Position numbers and translations under genes: made by a program. Positions 53,126 to 62,507 of a stretch of DNA of 64,000 nt are shown here, piece by piece. The stretch covers positions 1-64,000 of the IMG/VR virus record IMGVR_UViG_3300025645_000055; one strand, written 5' to 3'. Numbering within the stretch: the stretch's first letter is position 1; each line of letters starts with the position of its first letter. This DNA comes from a virus. Below the pieces are notes generated by a model. It saw only the letters and a list, made by a program, of their open reading frames with translations. It was not told the origin of the DNA and did not search any database.

Positions 53126-54001
53126 ATGAGAGTACTAAAAATCGGTAGTGGCTACACTATAAAAGAATCTGAAAGTTTAAAACAATATTTAAAGGATGTA
53201 TCAAAAATACCTTTATTCGCATCATCTGATGCTGAAGCTGAATGTGCTCAAAGAGCATTTGGGGGTGATAAAAGGGCTATTGATGAATTAGTAAGTAGAA
53301 ACCTAAGATTTGTTATTAGTGTTGCAAAACAACACAAGACCACCAACGTACTATTAGATGATTTAATCAACGAGGGTAATATAGGTTTGCTTGAAGCTGC
53401 TACCAAGTTTGACCCAAGTCATGGTAATAAATTTATATCCTTTGCCGTTTGGTATATTAGGAAAGATATCATGAAGTATGTATACACCCATGAAAGGGTT
53501 GTAAGGGTACCTCTCAACAAGTTAAACGCATTAAATATGCTTAATAATGAAATCTGTGCTGCCGAACAAGAAACTGGTGGTAAGGTATCTATGAGTGAAA
53601 TTCAAGAAAGAGAAAATTTAAACCATTTAACAACATCTAAAATGTCAGATTTATTGGCATTAAGCACTAGTAATACCATGTCAATTGACACACCATTAAC
53701 TGGTGGTGAATCAACAAGATATTCTGATGTGATGGAATCTAAGGAGTTTGATGATACTGATGGAAAGTTAATTAATGAACAACAATTAGATAGATTAAAC
53801 CTATTGTTAGATAGGCTTGATTATGATACTGCTTTTGTTGTTAAGATGTACTATGGTATTGATTGTTTTTATCCTTTAAAACTAGAAGAAATAGGTGAAA
53901 TCCTAGGTTTATGTAGTGAACGTGTTAGACAAATTAAAATCAGTGGACTTAAAAAACTTAAAGAATTAGGTAATGTGGTTGAGTTTAGAGATATGCTTTA
54001 G
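53126..54001 (+). CDS. RpoD-like primary-type sigma factor
   Basis: 291 aa, the compact length of Bacteroidota RpoD. Region 1.2-2 has YLKDVSKIPLF, RNLRFVISVAKQ, DLINEGNIGLLEAATKFD and FISFAVWYIRKDIMKY; region 3 has VVRVPLNKLNALN; region 4 has LKLEEIGEILGLCSERVRQIK. It would reprogram host RNA polymerase, plausibly on the TTG-N20-TAnnTTTG promoters found here. The region 2.4 helix differs from host RpoD (YIRKDI for WIRQSI), hinting at altered -7 recognition. Confidence 0.94.
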   Translation: MRVLKIGSGYTIKESESLKQYLKDVSKIPLFASSDAEAECAQRAFGGDKRAIDELVSRNLRFVISVAKQHKTTNVLLDDLINEGNIGLLEAATKFDPSHGNKFISFAVWYIRKDIMKYVYTHERVVRVPLNKLNALNMLNNEICAAEQETGGKVSMSEIQERENLNHLTTSKMSDLLALSTSNTMSIDTPLTGGESTRYSDVMESKEFDDTDGKLINEQQLDRLNLLLDRLDYDTAFVVKMYYGIDCFYPLKLEEIGEILGLCSERVRQIKISGLKKLKELGNVVEFRDML

Positions 54002-54048
54002 TGTTTTCTATAATTTTATAATATTTATTACTATAAAAGATATTTAAA

Positions 54049-54423
54049 ATGGCAAAAAATACAATAAAAAGACTGGTTAGAGAATCACTATTTGGTGAGG
54101 TAGCAAAGAAGAAAGAAAAGAATCAATCCAAACTTAAGGGTAGTCAAGATAATAATGACAAAGAAAAGGGTAACGAAGTTAATCATGAGAAGAACACCAA
54201 AAAGGATTATACAGATGTTCAACACGCATTAGATAAGGATAGAAACCCTACGGGTCCTTCAAATGTTGGGATAATGAAAGCTATGGGTATTGAAGATGAT
54301 GCTGGTGGTATCGCTAGGTCTTTATTTGGTAAGAAATTAAACCAAGATAAAAATGACCAAGGTGGTTTATATCAATTTGATGATACAGAATTGGCAACAA
54401 TTAGAGGTCTTATACCAAAATAA
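54049..54423 (+). CDS. Hypothetical Lys-rich protein, 124 aa
   Basis: Low-complexity charged middle (KDKEKGNEVNHEKNTKKD-like) and a C-terminal GLYQFDDTELATIRGL. Probably a disordered structural or virion-associated protein. A terminator follows. Confidence 0.6.
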   Translation: MAKNTIKRLVRESLFGEVAKKKEKNQSKLKGSQDNNDKEKGNEVNHEKNTKKDYTDVQHALDKDRNPTGPSNVGIMKAMGIEDDAGGIARSLFGKKLNQDKNDQGGLYQFDDTELATIRGLIPK

Positions 54424-54443
54424 AATACATAACATATATAATT

Positions 54444-54473
54444 AAATCACCTATCCAGGTGATTTTTTTTGTT
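54444..54473 (+). terminator. Intrinsic terminator
   Basis: AAATCACCT-ATCC-AGGTGATTT perfect stem followed by a run of T. Confidence 0.9.
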
Positions 54474-54480
54474 TAAAAAC

Positions 54481-54511
54481 TTGTATAACCCAATTATTAG
54501 TCTTATATTTG
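54481..54511 (+). promoter_or_regulatory. Promoter of lipoprotein gene
   Basis: TTG 54481-54483, N20, TATATTTG 54504-54511, five bases before the start codon. Confidence 0.75.
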
Positions 54512-54516
54512 TGGTG

Positions 54517-54783
54517 ATGAAAAAATTAGGTAAATATTTAATCGTTATCGGTCTGTTGTTTGGGTGTGAAGAATTCCCATCAACCTATACCAAAAAAACT
54601 ATCAAAGAATATAATAAGATGGATAAACCAATCACCCTATTAGCCAAGGCTAAGGATGGAAATGGTTATTACTCTGTTACACTTCTTGATGGTAGTGGCG
54701 AAGCACACCAATTCAGTAGTATGAGTAGGTTCGCCAATGATATAGGTCAAACATACAAGAAAGGTGACACAATAAAACAATAA
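54517..54783 (+). CDS. Small lipoprotein, 88 aa
   Basis: Start MKKLGKYLIVIG set by the promoter. Lipobox LLFGC at ~residues 14-18, then EEFPSTYTKK. Likely acylated and placed in the cell envelope; could be a superinfection-exclusion factor, but this is only by analogy. Confidence 0.68.
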   Translation: MKKLGKYLIVIGLLFGCEEFPSTYTKKTIKEYNKMDKPITLLAKAKDGNGYYSVTLLDGSGEAHQFSSMSRFANDIGQTYKKGDTIKQ

Positions 54784-54786
54784 ATT

Positions 54787-55269
54787 ATGGGAATTAGTGT
54801 ATGTCCTAGGATTATCCTAGGTGTTAATATGAGTTACTTAATCAGAACAAGGATTGAGAAAGAAGAGTTTGAAATCCACGATGAGCGAGGACAAAAAACT
54901 GGTAATATTGGTGTAGATAAAAAAACCTTCTACGATATTGATTATAAAGGTGGAACTTTAACCACTGGTGATGCTACTGGTGAAGGTCTATATACTGATG
55001 AAATCTGTGATTTAATTAATGTACCAGAAGAACCAAATGAAAACAAATTAGGTGTCTTCCAAACTGATTACGAAGAAGAAAATACACCAGATAATTTAAT
55101 ATTAGGTGTTAAATTAATAGAAGGAGACGATGCCATGTATGGTAGCACTACTGATATTCTAAATACTGATAAATTAGCTAGGGACATTGAACAGTTAAAG
55201 AAAACACTTAAAGATGACTTTAATTGTGATATCATACCTTCATTATATCTTAATACAAATGTTGGATAA
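54787..55269 (+). CDS. Hypothetical protein, 160 aa
   Basis: Start uncertain: the ATG at 54787 has the normal leader, but MSYLIRTRIEKEEF at 54829 is also possible; the palindrome CCTAGGATTATCCTAGG lies between them. Acidic soluble protein, no family. Confidence 0.58.
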   Translation: MGISVCPRIILGVNMSYLIRTRIEKEEFEIHDERGQKTGNIGVDKKTFYDIDYKGGTLTTGDATGEGLYTDEICDLINVPEEPNENKLGVFQTDYEEENTPDNLILGVKLIEGDDAMYGSTTDILNTDKLARDIEQLKKTLKDDFNCDIIPSLYLNTNVG

Positions 55270-55478
55270 TGGAAACATTAAAATTTCATAACCCACAACT
55301 AAGTAACTTCTTAATTGAAGCGAAAGAAAATGAGTACCCAATGTCTAAAACGGATATTGGGCATAACTCAATAACATTTGTTATGAATGAATACACCCAA
55401 TTCACCTTCACATATTATGATAATAAGGTGGCTAGGGATGAAGACTTTGAACAATTTAAAAATTACTCATTAACATGA
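55269..55478 (+). CDS. Hypothetical protein, 69 aa
   Basis: METLKFHNPQLSNFL...; small, aromatic; coupled by TAATG to the upstream gene and overlapping the next. Confidence 0.55.
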   Translation: METLKFHNPQLSNFLIEAKENEYPMSKTDIGHNSITFVMNEYTQFTFTYYDNKVARDEDFEQFKNYSLT

Positions 55479-55705
55479 CACAATTACCAGCTTTAATAGC
55501 AATTGGTACATTACTATATATGACCATTGTAAATAAGGAGATTAAAATACTATATTTAATCTCTGCAATATGTGGTGGAATCGTTGCTATTGGTAGTACC
55601 ATTAAAGTTTTTAGTGGTGGTATGGTTATATTCTACGTTATTGGTAGTATATTCTGGATAATTTTTACATATTTTATATTTAAACAATGGAAGAAATCCG
55701 TTTAA
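55475..55705 (+). CDS. Membrane protein, 76 aa
   Basis: Three hydrophobic segments (LPALIAIGTLLYMTI; LYLISAICGGIVAIG; VIFYVIGSIFWIIFTYFIF). Confidence 0.6.
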   Translation: MTQLPALIAIGTLLYMTIVNKEIKILYLISAICGGIVAIGSTIKVFSGGMVIFYVIGSIFWIIFTYFIFKQWKKSV

Positions 55706-55822
55706 GTGTAACAAAACATAGATAAAGAGTACAATTTTAATAAAAAATATGTTAAAATATTATGGAATTAATAACTTTTTGGTTATAACATAGTTTTAAG
55801 ATATTTATAACAATATAGTATT

Positions 55823-56131
55823 ATGGATATAATGAACATATTAATAGTGATAATCATAATATTGGTGGTTGCGTTAATAGTTATTCCACCAATAGTTAAG
55901 AATAACATAACCTTAAATACAACACTTAGCTTATCGTTGGTTGTTGCTTGTGGGTCGTTATCGGTTCTATTAGCAACTAGGGGTAATTGGTTTGGTTGTG
56001 CATTATGGGCTGTTTATTCGGTCTTATTTGTTACCAGAATGGTTAATCATAGGTCATGTAGATTAAAAACTAAAGATATTGAAAAACGATTAGAGAAACT
56101 AATTGAAAAAGAGAATCTAGATAAAAAATAA
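55823..56131 (+). CDS. Membrane protein, 102 aa
   Basis: Three hydrophobic segments (LIVIIIILVVALIVIPPIV; LSLSLVVACGSLSVLL; ALWAVYSVLFVTRMV) and a charged C-terminal helix. The ~115 bp upstream are AT-rich with no clear promoter. Confidence 0.6.
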   Translation: MDIMNILIVIIIILVVALIVIPPIVKNNITLNTTLSLSLVVACGSLSVLLATRGNWFGCALWAVYSVLFVTRMVNHRSCRLKTKDIEKRLEKLIEKENLDKK

Positions 56132-56137
56132 CATATT

Positions 56138-56431
56138 ATGTATAGTCTTATTTTATTCATCACCATCACGGTGATTGAAACAATTTTTGTTTTATGGAAA
56201 TGGTCCGACATTAGAGACTACCAAAACATCGCAACAGATGTTGCCTCGGTTACCAACTTAGATAAACAAACTAAGTATAAGAAGATAACTAAAATCTTCG
56301 GTAACCTATTAAACAACTTCAGAAAATTTCTTATTATACCAATAATTTTAATCCTATTGGTTAACTTTATTGCCTCAACAATCGTTGGGTCATTGATTCA
56401 TTTGGTGGTTTATTTAATTTCTTTGATTTAA
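56138..56431 (+). CDS. Membrane protein, 97 aa
   Basis: N-terminal helix LILFITITVIETIFVLW and two C-terminal helices around IIPIILILLVNFIAS. Follows another small membrane protein by 6 nt. Confidence 0.6.
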   Translation: MYSLILFITITVIETIFVLWKWSDIRDYQNIATDVASVTNLDKQTKYKKITKIFGNLLNNFRKFLIIPIILILLVNFIASTIVGSLIHLVVYLISLI

Positions 56432-56468
56432 ATTAGGTAGTGTCATTTATTTTTTATATCTTTGTAAT

Positions 56469-57227
56469 ATGAAAAACATAACTAGAAATACAATTAAGGT
56501 AAACGTTCCACTTCCAAGGAAAGATTTTTTAAAGTGGGAAGATGAACAACAAACCCTTAGTGTTCAAACTGAATTTAATGGTGACACTAATAACTTCACA
56601 TTTAGATTAACAATACCTAAATTCGTTTACGATAAGGTTAAGGACACAGATTCTGGTTACTACACAAACCCACTAAAGGTTGAAGCTTGGGAAACCAAAG
56701 AAAAGAAATTTACAAAAACAATGTCATATAGTCAATTGGGTTATTTACTAACACAACTAACAGACTTATGTGTCTATGCTATGTCATTAGCAGAGAGAGA
56801 AGAAGCTAAGACTGAAAAGTATATTGCTATTAACTTCGTTCATGGTAATCTACAAAGAAAGGATGATTTTAACTTTGCATCGATGGGAAAACAAACCCAA
56901 AACAGTTTTCAATTCTTTACAGTATATAAGATAATTAAATCCCCACATTCACTTGATAGATACAATTACAAATCTGATGTTAGAATCGGAAGTAAGATGG
57001 AAACCAATAAAAATGCTAATAATAAGAAATGGCATTACTATGGTGTGGGTACAGTTGAACGATTTAAACTAGTTAGATGGACTCAAGAAAGAGAAGACTT
57101 CTTAACTAAGGTTCAAACTAAGTTTGTAGATATGAATGATTCACTAGATGTGTTTCTTGGTAATATCACAGATGATAAAATAGAAGAACTAATGACTAAT
57201 AGTCCAAAATTTTTACTAGAAAACTAA
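56469..57227 (+). CDS. Hypothetical protein, 252 aa
   Basis: Soluble mixed alpha/beta protein (MKNITRNTIKVNVPLPRKDF) with no recognised motif. A TATCTTTG box at 56457-56464 has only a weak -33 partner. First of a tightly spaced run. Confidence 0.64.
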   Translation: MKNITRNTIKVNVPLPRKDFLKWEDEQQTLSVQTEFNGDTNNFTFRLTIPKFVYDKVKDTDSGYYTNPLKVEAWETKEKKFTKTMSYSQLGYLLTQLTDLCVYAMSLAEREEAKTEKYIAINFVHGNLQRKDDFNFASMGKQTQNSFQFFTVYKIIKSPHSLDRYNYKSDVRIGSKMETNKNANNKKWHYYGVGTVERFKLVRWTQEREDFLTKVQTKFVDMNDSLDVFLGNITDDKIEELMTNSPKFLLEN

Positions 57228-57535
57228 TGGAAAAAACGACAACACAAAGAGGTTTTGATATCACAAATTTCAAAGACCTATACGACAATGACTGTTCACT
57301 ACAAGAGTCTAGCCTAGCAACACAAGCTGCTATTTGGTTAGGTATCAGTCGTCCAACCCCAAAGATTATGGCCTCACAAGCTAAACAATTTGGTGTTGAA
57401 ACAGATGAAACAACTGGTTGGGTAGAATATCCAATTCCAGAAGAGGTTTTAATATCCACTAGGATGCATTTATCTGTTGACCTGGCTAAAGAACTTATAA
57501 CAGAATTAGAAACCTTTGTAAAAGAAAACGAATAA
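57227..57535 (+). CDS. Hypothetical protein, 102 aa
   Basis: Contains WLGISRPTPKIMAS and ends VDLAKELITELETFVKENE, a helical acidic tail. Coupled by shared A in TAATG-type overlaps to both neighbours. Confidence 0.6.
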   Translation: MEKTTTQRGFDITNFKDLYDNDCSLQESSLATQAAIWLGISRPTPKIMASQAKQFGVETDETTGWVEYPIPEEVLISTRMHLSVDLAKELITELETFVKENE

Positions 57536-57900
57536 TGACAGAAGAAGATATTAAATTACAATACGAAGACTTTAAGTTGAATAATAAACTTACCTATGAG
57601 ACATTGGGGAAGCTATTATTTGATGCTAAGGTTGTTAGAATAGACAATGACTATGTTGAAAGTTATAACTATGCTGGTAAACACCCAACGGTAGATAACT
57701 ACTCTATGTTGGTAAAAACTAATGATGTTGAACGAATTCAAGTGGTTTATAAGTCATTTAAAGGTGAGTACTATGTATGTACTGAACCACTACATGATTT
57801 GTTCATTGATAAGATAATCATTGAAAATAGAATAGCCAAAGCTGAGCACATACATAATGGGGTTAAAGAAAAGTTGGTACAATATATAGAAAACCAATAA
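57535..57900 (+). CDS. Hypothetical protein, 121 aa
   Basis: MTEEDIKLQYEDFKLNNKL..., charged alpha/beta; start overlaps the previous stop by one base. No family. Confidence 0.6.
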   Translation: MTEEDIKLQYEDFKLNNKLTYETLGKLLFDAKVVRIDNDYVESYNYAGKHPTVDNYSMLVKTNDVERIQVVYKSFKGEYYVCTEPLHDLFIDKIIIENRIAKAEHIHNGVKEKLVQYIENQ

Positions 57901-57905
57901 AAAAC

Positions 57906-57936
57906 TTGTGAGTAACAATTAAAAGAACTATATTTG
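57906..57936 (+). promoter_or_regulatory. Promoter
   Basis: TTG 57906-57908, N20, TATATTTG 57929-57936. Confidence 0.77.
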
Positions 57937-57967
57937 CTAAACAATAACGAACTTTAATATAATAATT

Positions 57968-58261
57968 ATGAATGAAATAGGTGGTAGTATAATTTTTTTT
58001 CTTGGGGCATTCGGTCTCATGTGGGTAATCAGTGCTGGTCTTAGAAGCACATATCAAATTACAGATTACAATGCAAAAACACAAATAGAACGAGTTGTGG
58101 GTACTAAAGAGTATAAAATACTTGATAGAAGTAACAATTCAATATGGGTTGGGTCACCTGGTGATGTAACTTACAATCTTGAACTACCAAGTGGTGAAGT
58201 AGTATCTTGTCGATGTACAGATAGTTTCTTCCAACCATTAATTTGTAGAAAATATCAATAA
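57968..58261 (+). CDS. Membrane-anchored hypothetical protein, 97 aa
   Basis: One N-terminal membrane helix (GGSIIFFLGAFGLMWVISAGL) followed by a beta-rich soluble part with two Cys (VVSCRCTD). Confidence 0.6.
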   Translation: MNEIGGSIIFFLGAFGLMWVISAGLRSTYQITDYNAKTQIERVVGTKEYKILDRSNNSIWVGSPGDVTYNLELPSGEVVSCRCTDSFFQPLICRKYQ

Positions 58262-58263
58262 TT

Positions 58264-58527
58264 ATGGGAAAATATGTAAATGTAATTGGTGGAGAAGTAA
58301 TTGGTGCATCCTTTAGAGATAAAGTACAAGCATTAATTGGGGGTGGTGCAAAAGAAACCACGGGTGATAAATTTGAAGAAAACTTGGTTTGTGTCGTAGA
58401 TAATGGATTCTTCGCTGCAGCAGGTTATGCTTATAACGAATCAGAGTATGAAGAATTTAGTGACCCAGATGACCCAAGACCAAAAAGATGGTTCACACTT
58501 GATGATGTTGAAAACATAGCCAAATAA
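58264..58527 (+). CDS. Hypothetical protein, 87 aa
   Basis: MGKYVNVIGGEVIGASFRDK..., Gly-rich start and acidic tail. No family recognised. Confidence 0.58.
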   Translation: MGKYVNVIGGEVIGASFRDKVQALIGGGAKETTGDKFEENLVCVVDNGFFAAAGYAYNESEYEEFSDPDDPRPKRWFTLDDVENIAK

Positions 58528-58546
58528 TAACATAAAAAAATAAAAC

Positions 58547-59635
58547 ATGAGTCATTTTGCAGTATTAGTAATAGGAGAAAATATTGAGGGTCAATTAGCA
58601 CCATACCAAGAGAGTATGGATGATAACTCCAATGAAGAATATTTTGAATTTCATGACCTTACACCAGAGTATAAAGAAGATTATGAAACTGGAACATCTA
58701 GTGAGTTTTATTGTTCTAGTAATTCTTCTTGGGGTCAAGAAATTACCGAAGACTTATTTAAAACACTTGAAGATGCCGTAGTTGGTAGACGAATAATCCA
58801 TACGGTTGAAAAATCAATGGGTTTAGGTAGTTACTATAAACTTAATGGAAACTACAGAGGTTATTACCCATTACCCGAAAACAAAAGATGTGAGGGTGAT
58901 GTATGGTTTAAGGTAACCAAAATCATAGAATCTACACACCCAACTGAAGGTGTGTGTTTTGATGGTGTAATTCAAGTTCAAAAGATTGACCCACCAAAAG
59001 AACTTCCCAATAAAGATGCATATACAACATTTGAAGAGTTTTGTCTTGACTACTGTGGTAGTGAACCAGAAGAAGATGGTAGATATGGTTATATGACAAA
59101 CCCAAATGCTAAATGGGATTGGTTTCAAATTGGTGGTAGATACAGAGATAGACTTAAAATGAAACAACCAGAGTTAGCCTTGAAAGGTGGGGGTATGGAG
59201 GCATTCCCGACACTTTATCGTGAATCAACAGATGGTTATGGGGATGTGGGTTTAAAATCCGACATTGATTTCGATGCAATGCATGGTAACCAAAAAGACT
59301 ATGATGAAGCAATTCGTTTCTGGGAAATGAAAATAGATGGTTCTGAACCAACTACACCAGAAGAAGAAGAACAAATGAAATTTTCTTACTATAAAGATGC
59401 TTACTACACTGATAGATACAAAACCAAAGAGGTTTACGCTAAGTGTATGGCTAATTTCACGATGTGGGCTATTTTAAAAGATGGTAAATGGTATGAGAAA
59501 GGTGAGATGGGTATGTTTGGTATGTCTGGTGAGTCTGGTGATGAAGCATTAGAATGGGAACTTAACTTCTATGATACATTCATAGCACCATTAGACGATA
59601 ATACATTAATAACAGTTGTAGACTGTCACATATAA
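58547..59635 (+). CDS. Conserved phage protein of the MSHFxVLVIGE type, 362 aa
   Basis: The opening MSHFAVLVIGENIEGQLAPYQES is shared by a family of uncharacterised proteins in large phages; NPNAKWDWFQIGGRY and FTMWAILKDGKWYEKG are further conserved-looking blocks. Soluble. Function unknown in the family. Confidence 0.75.
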   Translation: MSHFAVLVIGENIEGQLAPYQESMDDNSNEEYFEFHDLTPEYKEDYETGTSSEFYCSSNSSWGQEITEDLFKTLEDAVVGRRIIHTVEKSMGLGSYYKLNGNYRGYYPLPENKRCEGDVWFKVTKIIESTHPTEGVCFDGVIQVQKIDPPKELPNKDAYTTFEEFCLDYCGSEPEEDGRYGYMTNPNAKWDWFQIGGRYRDRLKMKQPELALKGGGMEAFPTLYRESTDGYGDVGLKSDIDFDAMHGNQKDYDEAIRFWEMKIDGSEPTTPEEEEQMKFSYYKDAYYTDRYKTKEVYAKCMANFTMWAILKDGKWYEKGEMGMFGMSGESGDEALEWELNFYDTFIAPLDDNTLITVVDCHI

Positions 59636-60106
59636 ATGGATATACCCAAAGTAAATCAAAGAATAAGAAATGTTGAGGAAGAAATAGAAAATCAATATGT
59701 GTATGATATATACAGAACTGAAATCTATGAAACCTTTAGCGATAAAGCCCATACTAATGGGTGGAAACTATCCTTACAAGGTCATACAACCAAAGATGGT
59801 CTATTCCTATATCATAGGCTTATAGACTTCTTAGATGAGACCCAAACGGCTTATAAATTAGCAACAGTTAGAAGGTATAATCATACGAAGGACTTTAAAC
59901 CAACGGAACAATCCAAAAAGGGTATGACCATCTATATCAGAAATGATTGGGATACAATGCTCTTCGCAGAAGAGATATACAAACGAATTAAAGACTATAA
60001 AGGTTGGCAAGATATTCCAACCCCAACGTCTTATGAGCACTACGCAGGTGCTGTCTATATTAGAAATGATAGAGACGAAAATGGCGAATATATAAGAGCA
60101 AATTAA
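59636..60106 (+). CDS. Hypothetical protein, 156 aa
   Basis: Starts immediately after the previous stop. Basic and aromatic soluble protein (SLQGHTTKDGLFLYHRLIDF). No family assigned. Confidence 0.62.
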   Translation: MDIPKVNQRIRNVEEEIENQYVYDIYRTEIYETFSDKAHTNGWKLSLQGHTTKDGLFLYHRLIDFLDETQTAYKLATVRRYNHTKDFKPTEQSKKGMTIYIRNDWDTMLFAEEIYKRIKDYKGWQDIPTPTSYEHYAGAVYIRNDRDENGEYIRAN

Positions 60107-60121
60107 TAATAAAAAACAAGA

Positions 60122-60151
60122 AATTATGAGTGGAACAAAAATTACGGTAAT
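60122..60151 (+). repeat. Shared 5' gene start, copy 1
   Basis: The ~30 bp from AAATTATG through the codons for MSGTKITV recur at 62763-62792 in front of an unrelated protein. Confidence 0.75.
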
Positions 60152-60527
60152 AGCAGTAATAGGGGTGGTTGGAATAATTCTATCACTAATGTTTGGGATT
60201 CCCAAATATAATGTATGGCAATCTAAAATAGCAATTGAAACTGCCCAAAACAATGGTAAGGCTCAAATGGCTCAAGCCGAAGAAAACCGTAAGATTGCAG
60301 TGTTAGAAGCACAAGCAAACCTGGAAGTGGAAACACTTAATGGTCAAGCCGAAGTTGAAAGAGCAACCTATATGGCACAAGCTATTGAAATAGAGAATGG
60401 TAAACTTACCACTAAATATATTCAATATCTATGGGTTAGAAATATCGATAAAATGGATGGTGATGTAATCTATATCCCAACCGAAGCTAATCTTCCAATA
60501 TTGGAAGCAACAAAGAAAAACCAATAG
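60126..60527 (+). CDS. Band-7-like short membrane coiled-coil protein
   Basis: 133 aa: one membrane helix (VIAVIGVVGIILSLMFGIP), then an Ala/Glu/Gln coiled coil (AQAEENRKIAVLEAQANLEVE) as in the tail of prohibitin/SPFH proteins but without the SPFH domain. Short forms like this are common in large phages. Role unknown. Confidence 0.7.
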   Translation: MSGTKITVIAVIGVVGIILSLMFGIPKYNVWQSKIAIETAQNNGKAQMAQAEENRKIAVLEAQANLEVETLNGQAEVERATYMAQAIEIENGKLTTKYIQYLWVRNIDKMDGDVIYIPTEANLPILEATKKNQ

Positions 60528-60529
60528 TC

Positions 60530-60766
60530 ATGAGAGGTATATTAGGACTAGTATTAATGGTAGTGGGGTTGATTGGGGCTGGATACATCGCAATTTGGTG
60601 GGGTATCGTACAACCAATAATGACAATAGCAGAAGCTATTGATACAGACACAGTTTCGGCAACGTTGATTGGAAAAGAAGTGATTAAGTTCTTCTTAAAA
60701 GAGGTGGTAGCTGGAATATGGTTTTATGTATTTGTTATCTGGGGATATACAAGATTATTAAAATAA
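60530..60766 (+). CDS. Membrane protein, 78 aa
   Basis: Two or three hydrophobic segments (LVLMVVGLIGAGYIAIWWG; VVAGIWFYVFVIWGY). Follows the Band-7-like gene by 2 nt. Confidence 0.6.
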   Translation: MRGILGLVLMVVGLIGAGYIAIWWGIVQPIMTIAEAIDTDTVSATLIGKEVIKFFLKEVVAGIWFYVFVIWGYTRLLK

Positions 60767-60915
60767 TGAAGTATTTACCATTTTTAATACCATCAATACT
60801 ACTTGCTCTAGGGACTGTGTGGTTAGCCTATAATGGGATAAATGGATGGGGTTGGTTACTATTTGGAGCAATAATACTGTTCCCAACAATTAAAAGTGAT
60901 TCAGATGATGAATAA
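60766..60915 (+). CDS. Small membrane protein, 49 aa
   Basis: From MKYLPFLIPSILLALG, whose ATG shares the last base of the previous stop; two membrane helices and an acidic end SDSDDE. Confidence 0.58.
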   Translation: MKYLPFLIPSILLALGTVWLAYNGINGWGWLLFGAIILFPTIKSDSDDE

Positions 60916-60935
60916 TATATAAAAAAAAAACAATT

Positions 60936-61856
60936 ATGGATACAACAATAACAGAAAGAGAAATTATCATAAACGAAGATTTAGAGTTTGGTGATATTAG
61001 TACGTGGGGAGACCCAATAGAAAATTTAGTTAAGACTTTTAGAGGGTCTAACATCGTTAGAACGGTAGTAAGTGGTAAATATACCCACTATACCTTTATT
61101 GAGTACCTAAAGATGGCTTATGATAACCATAAGGGTTTGATTATTAAGCCAGATTTCATTTGGCATACGGTTCTTTATGAATTGTCTCAACTAATCATTG
61201 CAGACCCAGAAAAATATCGTGATTTCTTTACAACCACAGAGGGTAAACAAAAAATTACTGTACCAACTAATGACCCACAATTAATTGATTTACAACTAAT
61301 CATAGATATTCTACACGAACTAGTGCCAACAGACACACGTGATTATTTATTAGATTTTTCAACAACAGATGAATTATCTAAGATGGCGATTAATGCAGCT
61401 TTTTGTGAAGCAGTATCACCGTTTTATGATTATGGTATGTTCATGTGTGGTATCCCCAAGATGAAGATACTTGGTACTGAAGAAGATTGGGACAAGATAA
61501 AAACTTCATGTGAAAACCTAAAAGAAACATTCAGTGACCATACATCATATTTTGATGGTGTAATTAATTTGGTTGATAAGTTTAATGATGGTACAGATAT
61601 AGAATATTTGGGTCAAATATTTAATAGCCAACGAGAAGGTTCTGGAAGTAAATTACACATTGATGGTTGGGTTAAAGATTTGTTCGCAGATAAAACCCAC
61701 ACCAAGTATAAAGAAATGCCAAGGCAATTGTCTAGTGTTAAGTATGAATTTCTTAATACTGGTCAAAACTTTAAACTACATTGTGGTCTGTTTTCTTCTA
61801 ACTTAGAAGATGACTATTTAGTACCAGAATACGGATATCTAATAGAAGAATTATAA
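60936..61856 (+). CDS. Hypothetical protein, 306 aa
   Basis: Soluble, mostly helical acidic protein (MDTTITEREIIINEDLEFGD). Repeated short phrases such as LVDKFNDGTDIEYLGQIFNS but no known motif. Confidence 0.63.
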   Translation: MDTTITEREIIINEDLEFGDISTWGDPIENLVKTFRGSNIVRTVVSGKYTHYTFIEYLKMAYDNHKGLIIKPDFIWHTVLYELSQLIIADPEKYRDFFTTTEGKQKITVPTNDPQLIDLQLIIDILHELVPTDTRDYLLDFSTTDELSKMAINAAFCEAVSPFYDYGMFMCGIPKMKILGTEEDWDKIKTSCENLKETFSDHTSYFDGVINLVDKFNDGTDIEYLGQIFNSQREGSGSKLHIDGWVKDLFADKTHTKYKEMPRQLSSVKYEFLNTGQNFKLHCGLFSSNLEDDYLVPEYGYLIEEL

Positions 61857-61877
61857 TAATTTAAAAAACATTTAATT

Positions 61878-62135
61878 ATGAAAACACAAGAGGAAAAAGA
61901 TTTAATGATTCAAAGACTAAGTGATGAACGAGATTCAACACCAGAGTATAGTTTTTTCAATGAGAATAATTGGATAAAACTTGATGCCAAGATTGATATA
62001 ATTAGTGGTGATATGTCCTTAGAGGATTTTGATGAGGGTGATTGGGAAGAAATGGATGATGTTAACATGGCGTTTCGAGCAGCAGAAGAAGCTGAAGATT
62101 GGTTAAATGGGGACTTAGATGATGAAGACCTATAG
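61878..62135 (+). CDS. Hypothetical acidic protein, 85 aa
   Basis: Very acidic (LEDFDEGDWEEMDDVN...NGDLDDEDL), ends in TAG. Charge pattern recalls DNA-mimic proteins, but nothing more specific supports that. Confidence 0.56.
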   Translation: MKTQEEKDLMIQRLSDERDSTPEYSFFNENNWIKLDAKIDIISGDMSLEDFDEGDWEEMDDVNMAFRAAEEAEDWLNGDLDDEDL

Positions 62136-62137
62136 TC

Positions 62138-62497
62138 ATGGGTTTTTTCACTAAGAGAAGTAAAGAGAAAATATGCAGTGAAACCAAGAAACACCGATAT
62201 AATTCGGAAGCACAAGCTGTAAGGGCTATCAATAATTATGACAAACTAAAAAGGTCATACTATTGTGAACATTGTGATGGATTCCATAACACCAGTGCAT
62301 CGATAACAGATGTACTTGAACATGGTCAATTATCACTTGAAGAAGAAAATAGACTATTAAAAATTAAGGTTAATGAAATCGTTAAACGTAATGATATGTT
62401 AATCGAGAAAAGTCGTAATCAAAAACATGCATTGGCAACTGCCAATCTTAAGATTAAATCAATGAATGCTGGGTTTAAACCTGGTGATAAGTGTTAA
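62138..62497 (+). CDS. Zinc-knuckle coiled-coil protein, 119 aa
   Basis: N-terminal basic segment with YYCEHCDGFHNT (CxxC...H), resembling a treble-clef knuckle in phage RNA- or DNA-binding proteins, and a coiled coil (~70-105). Confidence 0.65.
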   Translation: MGFFTKRSKEKICSETKKHRYNSEAQAVRAINNYDKLKRSYYCEHCDGFHNTSASITDVLEHGQLSLEEENRLLKIKVNEIVKRNDMLIEKSRNQKHALATANLKIKSMNAGFKPGDKC

Positions 62498-62507
62498 AAT
62501 AAACAAT

